Source: Kribbella antiqua
GTDB taxonomy: Bacteria; Actinomycetota; Actinomycetes; Propionibacteriales; Kribbellaceae
Assembly: GCF_004345665.1 (NCBI RefSeq)
Contig: NZ_SLWR01000012.1
Location: 245,370 to 309,369 of the forward strand
DNA length: 64,000 nt
Reading direction: 5' to 3'
How positions within the stretch are numbered: position 1 is the first letter of the stretch; each line of letters opens with the position of its first letter. Shown here in pieces: positions 15,783 to 22,732 of the stretch. The translations under genes and the position numbers were made by a program. The notes below the pieces were generated by a model. That model was not told the origin of the DNA, searched no databases, and saw nothing but the letters and a program-made list of their open reading frames with translations.

Positions 15783-17090
15783 ATGCTGGAAGATTCCCCA
15801 CCACCCCCGCCCTATCGCCCCAACCGTCGAGCAGTACTTGGTGGACTGCTCGGCGCGGCCGGCGCCCTCGCTCTCTCCGGTTGCGGCAGCCTGGGCGGCA
15901 AGCCCAGGGTCCGCGAGTGGAACCTGTTCGGCGGCGGCGACGGCGCCCGCTTGCTGGAGATCCACAAGCAGTACGTCGCCGAGCACCCGAACGTCCAGTT
16001 CGAGGCGCACACGCTCGCCTGGGGCCCGCCGTTCTACACCAAGCTCGCGATGTCCGCGGCCGGTGGCCGGGCGCCCGAGGTTGCGACCCTTCACTTGTCC
16101 CGGCTGAAGGGTTTCAGCCCGACCACCTTGCTCGATCCGATCCCGGTCGACCTGCTGAACGAGGCCGGGATCAACGAGTCCGACTTCCTGCCGGCGTCCT
16201 GGAACCGCGCGATGGTCGACGGGAAGCTGTACGCCGTACCGCTCGACACGCACCCGTTCGTCCTCTACTACAACACCGACATCTGCAAGAAGGCCGGCCT
16301 GCTCGGACCGGACGGCAAGATCAAGCCGGTCAAGGGTGTGGACGCGTTCGTCGACATGCTCAAGGCGGCCAAGGACGTCACCGGCAAGTACGGCGCCTCG
16401 ATCGAGACGACCAACCCGTGGCGGATGTGGTGGACGCTCTACGGCCAACTCGAGGGCAAATTCTTCAACGAGGACGGCACGCAGCTGATCCTCGATGACG
16501 CGAAGGCGCTGGAAGCCCTGGATCTGATGGCGAAACTCGCCGCCGACGGGCTGGTGCCACGGTCGGCCAACTACCCGGCCCTGGTCGCCCAGTTCAGCAG
16601 CGGTGACGTGGGCCTGAGCTTCAACGGGGAATGGGAGGTGACGACGTACCAGACCGCGAAGATGCCGTTCAGCATGGCGCCGTTCCCGGTCGTGTACGAC
16701 GTACCGAAGTACGCGGGTGACGCACATACGTTCGTACTCCCGCACCAGGCGAACCGGAGCAAGGACGACACCAAGGCGACGATCGAGTACATCGCCTGGA
16801 TGCTGAAGCACAGCGCGGAATGGGCCGCTGGTGGGCACATTCCGGCGTACCAGCCGGTGGTGACGAGCCAGGAGTATCTGGACCTCAAACCGCAGGCGGA
16901 GTACCGCAGTGTGGCGCCGGACGTGTTCTTCGACCCGGACGCATGGTTCAGCGGCTCGGGCGCGCAGCTGCAGAACGAGGCAGGCGCGGCGTTCAGCGGC
17001 GTCTTCTCCGGGCAGTCGACCCCGAAGGCTGCGCTCGCGCAGTTCAAGGCCGCCACCCAGACGCTCCTCGACACCCCGTCCCCGGTCTGA
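15783..17090 (+). CDS. ABC sugar-binding lipoprotein
   Basis: 435 residues, extracellular solute-binding protein family 1. The signal has twin arginines (NRRAVLGG, residues 14-21) and a lipobox LSGC with Cys34, so it is probably exported folded by Tat and lipid-anchored. The mature part has the usual FEAHTLAWG, YAVPLDTHPFVLYYNTD and sugar-binding tryptophans (NPWRMWW). It is followed 15 bases later by two permease genes. No ATPase gene is present, as is common for systems sharing an MsiK-type ATPase. The glycosidases in the operon point to arabino-oligosaccharides. Confidence 0.93.
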   Translation: MLEDSPPPPPYRPNRRAVLGGLLGAAGALALSGCGSLGGKPRVREWNLFGGGDGARLLEIHKQYVAEHPNVQFEAHTLAWGPPFYTKLAMSAAGGRAPEVATLHLSRLKGFSPTTLLDPIPVDLLNEAGINESDFLPASWNRAMVDGKLYAVPLDTHPFVLYYNTDICKKAGLLGPDGKIKPVKGVDAFVDMLKAAKDVTGKYGASIETTNPWRMWWTLYGQLEGKFFNEDGTQLILDDAKALEALDLMAKLAADGLVPRSANYPALVAQFSSGDVGLSFNGEWEVTTYQTAKMPFSMAPFPVVYDVPKYAGDAHTFVLPHQANRSKDDTKATIEYIAWMLKHSAEWAAGGHIPAYQPVVTSQEYLDLKPQAEYRSVAPDVFFDPDAWFSGSGAQLQNEAGAAFSGVFSGQSTPKAALAQFKAATQTLLDTPSPV

Positions 17091-17105
17091 CAGGAGATCT
17101 GACTC

Positions 17106-18050
17106 ATGACTGTGCAGACACCACCTCGAGTTACACCTGGTACGCCGGCCACAGCGGCGAAGCCCGAGACCGGGAAGCCCTGGAAGGAACGCTGGGCGGG
17201 ACTGTTCTTCGTCGCGCCGTTCCTCCTGCTCTTCGCCGTCTTCCTGGCCTGGCCGACCGTCTACGGTCTGTGGAACAGCTTCTTCAACACCAGCCTGGCC
17301 GGTGTGAAGCAGGAGTTCCTCGGCCTGCAGAACTGGCGCGAGATGTTCAACGATCCGGCCGTCTGGTCCTCGCTGAAGAACACTCTCGTCTTCACCGCGA
17401 TGAGTACGCCGCCGCTGGTGATCATCGCCCTCGTGATGGCTCTGCTGGCCAACCGCAGGGGCGTGCTCGGCTGGCTGCTGCGGTTCTCGTACTTCGCTCC
17501 GTTCGTCCTCCCCGCGACCGTCGTGACCCTGATCTGGGTCTGGATCTACCAGCCCGGGTTCGGCCTGGTGAACGGTCTGCTGACGGCCGGCGGCTTCGCC
17601 GAGATCGACTGGCTGAACACCGACAACCGGGCCATGCTGGCCGTGGTGATCACGACCGTCTGGTGGACGGTCGGGTTCAACTTCCTGCTCTATCTTGCCG
17701 CCCTGCAAGGGATTCCGGCGCAGGTCTACGAGGCGGCCGATATCGACGGTGCGAACGGCCGGCAGAAGCTGTTCCGGATCACGCTGCCGTTGCTGAGCCG
17801 CACCACCGGGCTGATCGTCGTACTGCAACTGGTGGCGTCGCTGAAGATCTTCGACCAGATCTACCTGATGACCAACGGCGGGCCGAACTACGCGACCCGG
17901 CCGATCATCCAGTACATCTACCAGAACGGCTTCACCAACTACCGGATCGGCTACGCGTCGGCGATCTCGTACATGTTCTTCGCGATTATCGTGATCGTCG
18001 CGGTGCTGCAGTTCAAGCTGTTCGCGGGCCGGAAGGAGGCCGACGCATGA
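17106..18050 (+). CDS. ABC sugar permease 1 (MalF-like)
   Basis: 314 residues, six transmembrane segments, starting with FFVAPFLLLFAVFLAWPTVYG. The cytoplasmic EAA loop reads EAADIDGANGRQKLFRITLP and docks the ATPase. The start MTVQTPP has AGGAG upstream. The stop overlaps the next permease start. It forms the channel with permease 2 for uptake of the sugar delivered by the lipoprotein. Confidence 0.93.
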   Translation: MTVQTPPRVTPGTPATAAKPETGKPWKERWAGLFFVAPFLLLFAVFLAWPTVYGLWNSFFNTSLAGVKQEFLGLQNWREMFNDPAVWSSLKNTLVFTAMSTPPLVIIALVMALLANRRGVLGWLLRFSYFAPFVLPATVVTLIWVWIYQPGFGLVNGLLTAGGFAEIDWLNTDNRAMLAVVITTVWWTVGFNFLLYLAALQGIPAQVYEAADIDGANGRQKLFRITLPLLSRTTGLIVVLQLVASLKIFDQIYLMTNGGPNYATRPIIQYIYQNGFTNYRIGYASAISYMFFAIIVIVAVLQFKLFAGRKEADA

Positions 18051-18874
18051 GGACGACCTGGACCTTTCCGAAGGTGGCGAGCATCGTCGGTGCGGTGATC
18101 CTGGCGGTGATCTGGCTGGTCCCGTTGCTCTGGGCACTGGACACGTCGCTCAAGCCGGAGCCCGAGACCACTCTGTCGCCGATCACGTGGTTGCCGCAGG
18201 CACCGACCACGGAGGCCTACCGGAGCGTCGTCGAGCAAGGCGATCTGATCCGCTGGTTCATGAACAGCAGCGTGGTGTCGATCCTGGTGACAGCACTGAC
18301 TCTGGTCGTCTCGGTATTGGCGGCGTACGGATTCTCGCGGACCAGCTTTCCCGGTCGGCGGGTGCTGTTCGGCCTGATCATCGCCGGCATCCTGGTGCCG
18401 CCGCAGGTGCTGATCGTGCCGCTGTTCCAGGAGATGACCGGCCTCGGCCTGGTCGACACCTACTGGGGCATCGTGCTGCCGCAGGTGGTCGCGCCGGTGA
18501 TGGTGTTCGTGCTGAAGAAGTTCTTCGACGGCATCTCCCGCGACTACGAGGACGCCGCCCGGGTGGACGGCGCGACTCGCTGGCGGATCGTCTGGAGTGT
18601 CATGGTGCCGATGTCGCGGCCGATCCTCGTTGCCGTCGGCATCTTCACCTTCATCGGGGCCTGGAACAACTTCCTCTGGCCCTTCATCGTGACCACCGAC
18701 CCGTCGATGATGACGATCCCGGTCGGACTCGCCAACGTGCAGGGCTCGTACGGCCTGCGCTACGCCCAGATCATGGCCTCGGCTGTCCTGGGCGGTCTGC
18801 CGCTACTGATCGTGTACGCGCTGTTCCAGCGGCACGTGGTCCGCGGTGTCGGCGACGCGGGGATCAAGGGATGA
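18047..18874 (+). CDS. ABC sugar permease 2 (MalG-like)
   Basis: 275 residues with six transmembrane segments and the EAA loop YEDAARVDGATRWRIVWSVMVP. The MalG-type start is WLVPLLWALDTSLKPEPE. The ATG at 18047 overlaps the stop of permease 1 (ATGA) with an AAGGAGG site eight bases before. The stop overlaps the start of the GH43 gene. It partners permease 1. Confidence 0.93.
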   Translation: MRTTWTFPKVASIVGAVILAVIWLVPLLWALDTSLKPEPETTLSPITWLPQAPTTEAYRSVVEQGDLIRWFMNSSVVSILVTALTLVVSVLAAYGFSRTSFPGRRVLFGLIIAGILVPPQVLIVPLFQEMTGLGLVDTYWGIVLPQVVAPVMVFVLKKFFDGISRDYEDAARVDGATRWRIVWSVMVPMSRPILVAVGIFTFIGAWNNFLWPFIVTTDPSMMTIPVGLANVQGSYGLRYAQIMASAVLGGLPLLIVYALFQRHVVRGVGDAGIKG

Positions 18875-19848
18875 GGCGGTTCGCCGCGCTGGCTGCGGCC
18901 GCGCTGTTGGTGCTCAGCACCACCGCAGCGGCCGCAGCTCCCGGCGTACCCGAACTCTCCGGCGACCTGCGCACGCACGACCCGGCGCTGATCAAGGACG
19001 GCAAGGACTGGTACGTCTTCTCGACCGGCGACCCAGCCGTTGCCGACGGCACCGTTCAGGTACGGCGATCGCCGGACGGCCGGCAGTGGACAACAGCCGG
19101 CACCGTCTTCGACACGATCCCGGCCTGGCTGCGCACGGAAGTCCCCGGGGTGTCGAACCTCTGGGCTCCCGAGGTGATCAAGCACGGCAGCACCTACTAC
19201 CTCTACTACTCCGCCTCCACCTTCGGCTCCAACCGCTCGGTGATCGCGCTGGCGACCAACACGACGCTGAACCCCGACGATCCGTCCTACCGCTGGGTCG
19301 ATCGAGGCCTGGTGCACCGCTCGGTGCCGACCGACGACTACAACGCGATCGACCCCGGTGTCGTCGTCGACGCCGCGGGCACGCCGTGGATGGCGTTCGG
19401 CTCGTTCTGGAGCGGCATCCGGATGATCAAGCTGCAGTGGCCGTCCGGTCTCGCCGTACCGGGGCAGGGCGAACCACTGCGGCTGGCCGATCGACGTGTT
19501 CCGCCGAACGCGATCGAGGCGCCGTACGTCGTCCGCCGTGGCGACTGGTACTACCTGTTCGTCTCGTTCGACTTCTGCTGCCGCGGGTCGGACAGCACGT
19601 ACAAGATCGCGGTCGGCCGCTCGCGAGCCGTCACCGGTCCGTACGTCGACAAGCTCGGGACACCGCTGCTGCAAGGAGGCGGCACGGTGATCCTGTCCGG
19701 CTCCGGCTCGATGGCCGGACCCGGTGGCCAGTCCGTGTACGACGGCTGGCTCGCGCACCACTACTACGACGTCCAGGCGAACGGGGACTTCCGGCTCGGT
19801 CTGCGGCGGATCCACTGGGGCCAGGACGGCTGGCCCCGGGTCACCTGA
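18871..19848 (+). CDS. Secreted GH43 arabinan endo-1,5-alpha-L-arabinosidase
   Basis: 325 residues. A Sec signal peptide (MRRFAALAAAALLVLSTTAAAAA, cleavage near 23; core LAAAALLVLS) leads a five-bladed propeller domain. The three GH43 acidic residues are visible: Asp37 in THDPALI (base), Asp161 in AIDPGVVVD (pKa modulator) and Glu216 in NAIEAPYV (acid). The SFDFCCRGSDSTYK segment is typical of arabinanases. It would cut arabinan outside the cell, feeding the ABC importer. ATG overlaps the permease stop (ATGA). Confidence 0.92.
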   Translation: MRRFAALAAAALLVLSTTAAAAAPGVPELSGDLRTHDPALIKDGKDWYVFSTGDPAVADGTVQVRRSPDGRQWTTAGTVFDTIPAWLRTEVPGVSNLWAPEVIKHGSTYYLYYSASTFGSNRSVIALATNTTLNPDDPSYRWVDRGLVHRSVPTDDYNAIDPGVVVDAAGTPWMAFGSFWSGIRMIKLQWPSGLAVPGQGEPLRLADRRVPPNAIEAPYVVRRGDWYYLFVSFDFCCRGSDSTYKIAVGRSRAVTGPYVDKLGTPLLQGGGTVILSGSGSMAGPGGQSVYDGWLAHHYYDVQANGDFRLGLRRIHWGQDGWPRVT

Positions 19849-19894
19849 CCCACCCCTCTCCACAGCACCTCATCACCACGACAGGAGCCACCCC

Positions 19895-21394
19895 GTGACT
19901 TCAGCCAAACTCGTCCTCGATCCCGCGTTCACCGTGGCGCCGGTCAATCGCCGGACGTTCGGTACGTTCGTCGAGCACATGGGCCGCTGTGTCTACACCG
20001 GCATCTACGAGCCGGGCCACGCGACCGCCGACGAGGACGGCTTCCGCAAGGACGTTCTCGAGCTGACCCAGGAGCTCGGCGTCTCCCTGGTCCGCTACCC
20101 CGGCGGCAACTTCGTCTCCGGCTACCGCTGGGAGGACGGCGTCGGTCCGCGCGAGGGCCGCCCGCGCCGGCTCGACCTGGCCTGGCACAGCATCGAAACC
20201 AACGAGTTCGGTCTGGACGAGTTCATCCGCTGGTGCGCCAAGGCCGGGGTCGAGCCGATGATGGCGATCAACCTCGGCACCCGCGGTGTGCAGGAGGCGC
20301 TCGACCTGCAGGAGTACACGAACCACCCGGGCGGCACCGCGCTGTCCGACTTGCGCGAGCAGCACGGCGCCTCGCCGTACGGTGTCAAACTGTGGTGCCT
20401 GGGCAACGAGATGGACGGGCCTTGGCAGATCGGGCACAAGACGGCGGCCGAGTACGGACGGCTGGCGGCCGAGACCGCGCGGGCGATGCGGATGATCGAG
20501 CCTGATCTGGAGCTGGTCGCGTGCGGCTCGTCCTCGTCGTCGATGCCGACCTTCGGCACCTGGGAACAGGAAGTGCTGCGGGAGTCGTTCGACTTCGTCG
20601 ACTACATCTCCTGCCACGCGTACTACGGCAACGACGACGGCGACACCGAGTCGTTCCTGGGCTCGGCCGTGAACATGGACCGCTTCATCGACGCGGTCAC
20701 CGCGACCGCGGACGCCGTCGCCGCCGAGCGGAAGAGCAGCAAGCGGATCGACATCTCCTTCGACGAGTGGAACGTCTGGTACGGCGACCGGTCGCGGCGG
20801 ACCGACGGACCGGGCGACCAGTGGGAGGTTGCGCCGAGACGGATCGAGGACGAGTACAACGTCACCGATGCCGTTGTGGTCGGCAACCTGTTGATCTCGT
20901 TGCTGCGGCACAGTGACCGGGTCGGCGTCGCTTGCCTCGCGCAACTGGCGAACGTGATCGCGCCGATCATGACCGAGCCGGGCGGACCGGCCTGGAAGCA
21001 GCCCACCTTCCACCCGTTCGCGATCACCTCCCGGCTCGCGGCCGGTCAGGTACTGCGGGTGGAGACCGACTCGCCGACCGTCAGCACCGCCAAGTACGGC
21101 GACATCGCGGCGGTCGACGCCGTGGCGACGTACGACGAGGGCAAGCTGGCCGTGTTCCTGGTCAACCGGTCGACCGAGGGCCCGATCGAGATCACCGTCG
21201 ACGTCAGCCGGATCGGAGTGACCACGGTCGCGGAGGCTGTCATCGTCCACGACGAGGACCGGCTGGCGACGAACTCCGCCGACCAGCCCGACCGCGTCAC
21301 CCCGCAGCCGGTCGAAGCCCAGCTGCAGGACGGCAAGCTGACCGTCACCCTCCCGGCGGTCAGCTGGTCCGCTCTTAACCTGTCGACCGACTGA
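19895..21394 (+). CDS. Intracellular GH51 alpha-L-arabinofuranosidase
   Basis: 499 residues, no signal peptide. The fold is a TIM barrel plus a C-terminal beta sandwich. The acid/base is Glu172 in WCLGNEMDGPW and the nucleophile Glu291 in ISFDEWNVWYG, both standard for GH51. GTFVEHMGRCVYTGIYEP at the N-terminus is also diagnostic. It would release L-arabinose from imported oligosaccharides. The GTG at 19895 has AGGAG nine bases upstream. It is the last gene of the operon and is followed by a strong hairpin. Confidence 0.95.
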   Translation: MTSAKLVLDPAFTVAPVNRRTFGTFVEHMGRCVYTGIYEPGHATADEDGFRKDVLELTQELGVSLVRYPGGNFVSGYRWEDGVGPREGRPRRLDLAWHSIETNEFGLDEFIRWCAKAGVEPMMAINLGTRGVQEALDLQEYTNHPGGTALSDLREQHGASPYGVKLWCLGNEMDGPWQIGHKTAAEYGRLAAETARAMRMIEPDLELVACGSSSSSMPTFGTWEQEVLRESFDFVDYISCHAYYGNDDGDTESFLGSAVNMDRFIDAVTATADAVAAERKSSKRIDISFDEWNVWYGDRSRRTDGPGDQWEVAPRRIEDEYNVTDAVVVGNLLISLLRHSDRVGVACLAQLANVIAPIMTEPGGPAWKQPTFHPFAITSRLAAGQVLRVETDSPTVSTAKYGDIAAVDAVATYDEGKLAVFLVNRSTEGPIEITVDVSRIGVTTVAEAVIVHDEDRLATNSADQPDRVTPQPVEAQLQDGKLTVTLPAVSWSALNLSTD

Positions 21395-21403
21395 GAATGC
21401 GCT

Positions 21404-21437
21404 GTCAGACTGGGTGGTTGTGGCCACCCAGTCTGAC
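21404..21437 (+). terminator. 14-bp perfect hairpin after the arabinan operon
   Basis: Arms 21404-21417 and 21424-21437 are perfect complements (left arm GTCAGACTGGGTGG) with a six-base loop TTGTGG. It lies ten bases behind the GH51 stop, as a terminator would, although no T-tract follows. It also covers both possible start codons of the next gene: GTG 21414 in the arm and GTG 21420 in the loop. Confidence 0.75.
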
Positions 21438-22037
21438 CTCGCCGAGACCTCGCGTATCGAGGCCTTCAGCGACGGCGTCTTCGCGATCGCGATCACCCTG
21501 CTCGTCCTCGAGCTGCACATTCCGGAACTCGAGGAAGGCGAGCGGCTCTGGCCGGCGCTGGTGCGGGAGTGGCCGCAGTTCGGCGCGTACCTGACCAGCT
21601 TCGCGATCCTCGGCATCATGTGGATCAACCACCACTCGATGTTCCGCCAGATCCAGCGGGCGGACCGCGGGCTGATGTTCCTCAATCTGCTGTTGCTGCT
21701 GTGGACCGCGCTACTGCCGTTCCCCACGAACCTGTTCGCCGAGTATCTGCGCGACGACACGATCAACGCTCACGTCGCCGCCGCGGTCTACAGCACCAAC
21801 CTCACCCTCGCCGCGATCGCATTCAGCCTGATCTGGTGGCACGTGCTCCGGCGCCATCTGGTCGACCACGACCTGACGCCGTCCCAGCAGCGCTCCTCGA
21901 TCCTGCGCTACTCAGTCGGTACGGCGTTCTACGCCGCCTGCATCGGCCTGTCCTTCATCTCCGCGCCGGTCACCCTGCTGGTCCAGTTCCTGCTGGCCCT
22001 GTACTACGGCTTCGAACAGCTCAGGACTCGCGCTTGA
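21414..22037 (+). CDS. TMEM175-family potassium channel (DUF1211)
   Basis: 207 residues with about six transmembrane segments. The signature RIEAFSDGVFAIAITLLVLEL in helix 1 (core FSDGVFAIAITLLV) marks bacterial TMEM175 channels, which assemble as tetramers and lack a P-loop filter. Further helices include FGAYLTSFAILGIMWINHH. No ATG exists before the motif, so the start is GTG 21414 or GTG 21420, both inside the preceding hairpin. The 3' end overlaps the convergent GNAT gene by 17 bases. Confidence 0.88.
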   Translation: MVVATQSDLAETSRIEAFSDGVFAIAITLLVLELHIPELEEGERLWPALVREWPQFGAYLTSFAILGIMWINHHSMFRQIQRADRGLMFLNLLLLLWTALLPFPTNLFAEYLRDDTINAHVAAAVYSTNLTLAAIAFSLIWWHVLRRHLVDHDLTPSQQRSSILRYSVGTAFYAACIGLSFISAPVTLLVQFLLALYYGFEQLRTRA

Positions 22038-22470
22038 AGTGCGTGACCGTCACGCCCGGGGCGATCTCGGTTCGACCTGTTTCGCGGTAGCCGCGGGACT
22101 TGTAGAGGTTGGCGGCCGGGGTGTTCGCCGTACCGGTGGAGACGACGCTGGTACGGCGCGGTTCCAGCTCGTCGAGGTGGTCGAGAAGAGCTCGGCCGTG
22201 GCCGCGGCGGGCGTGGGCTGGGTCGACGATCAGCCGGGTGATGTCGACCAGATCGTCCTCGAGTTCATAGGCAACCGCGCCGACCAGGACGTCGCCGTCG
22301 TACCGGCCGAGCCAGTGTTCGGTGGACGACATCAAACCGTCGAGGTCTTCCTGCAGCGGCGGGATGCCGTCGAAGCCGATCAGCTCGGCCTCGACGGCGT
22401 ACGCGCGGTGCTGGATGGTCAGAAGTCGCTCCGCGAGCGTTCGATCGGCGAGGTCGAGGGGTTTGATCAC
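22021..22470 (-). CDS. GNAT-family N-acetyltransferase
   Basis: 149 residues. The acetyl-CoA site is RLIVDPAHARRGHGRALLDHL (Q/RxxGxG/A core RRGHGRA), followed by NTPAANLYKSRGYRETGRTE, the usual GNAT end. Acceptor unknown. The GTG at 22470 overlaps, as GTGA, the stop of the decayed reading frame upstream, which suggests it was the second gene of a two-gene operon. Confidence 0.85.
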   Translation of the reverse strand: MIKPLDLADRTLAERLLTIQHRAYAVEAELIGFDGIPPLQEDLDGLMSSTEHWLGRYDGDVLVGAVAYELEDDLVDITRLIVDPAHARRGHGRALLDHLDELEPRRTSVVSTGTANTPAANLYKSRGYRETGRTEIAPGVTVTHFKRES

Positions 22471-22653
22471 GCGCGCCAGTATCCCAGGGCTTTGACCCGG
22501 CCCCGGGGTACGGCGAGCTCCTTGACGACGTACGACGAAAGAGTGCGGGTGGTCAGTGACCTGTTCGGCACCCGTCACACTGAAGGTGAAGTCCTTCCCA
22601 CGGAACAGCTTGAGTACGACGCCTTCCCAGCCATGCCTCACGACGTCCTCCAC
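22467..22653 (-). pseudogene. Probable remnant of a siderophore-interacting protein (internal deletion)
   Basis: Two protein-like pieces on the minus strand lie in different frames. The first (22653 to about 22555) reads GWEGVVLKLFRGKDFTFSVTG and AEQVTDH, like the start of SIP/ViuB-type FAD siderophore reductases. The second (about 22550 to 22467) reads YVVKELAVPRGRVKALGYWRA and stops, like their C-terminal GYWR end. A normal protein has roughly 230-270 residues; almost all of the middle, including the FAD and NAD(P) segments, is missing. It faces the iron box at 22697, consistent with former iron control. Family assignment rests on short motifs. Confidence 0.5.
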
Positions 22654-22696
22654 CGGAGAGAATGGCCGTTGCGGCCAAAAGTTGCTGCCCTATAAG

Positions 22697-22715
22697 TTAG
22701 CCCAGCCTAACCTAA
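22697..22715 (+). promoter_or_regulatory. Iron box (IdeR/DmdR-type) over a promoter
   Basis: The 19 bases TTAGCCCAGCCTAACCTAA match 15 of 19 positions of the actinobacterial iron box TTAGGTTAGGCTAACCTAA. A promoter TTGCGG (22669-22674), 16 bases, TATAAG (22691-22696) directly precedes it, so the box covers the predicted transcript start. It controls the gene at 22733 and would also cover a divergent promoter for the remnant on the other strand. Confidence 0.75.
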
Positions 22716-22732
22716 CTGAAACGAGGACTGCA

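Noticed and set aside
15609..18137. 842-codon minus-strand open frame opposite the ABC transporter genes
   Set aside because: Antisense of well-defined SBP and permease genes; the translation is Arg/Asp/His-rich without motifs.
22471..22653. N-terminal extension of the GNAT protein to 22653
   Set aside because: The extra 61 residues are not GNAT-like, the two protein-like pieces lie in different frames, and GTG 22470 is coupled to a stop. Better explained as a remnant gene.
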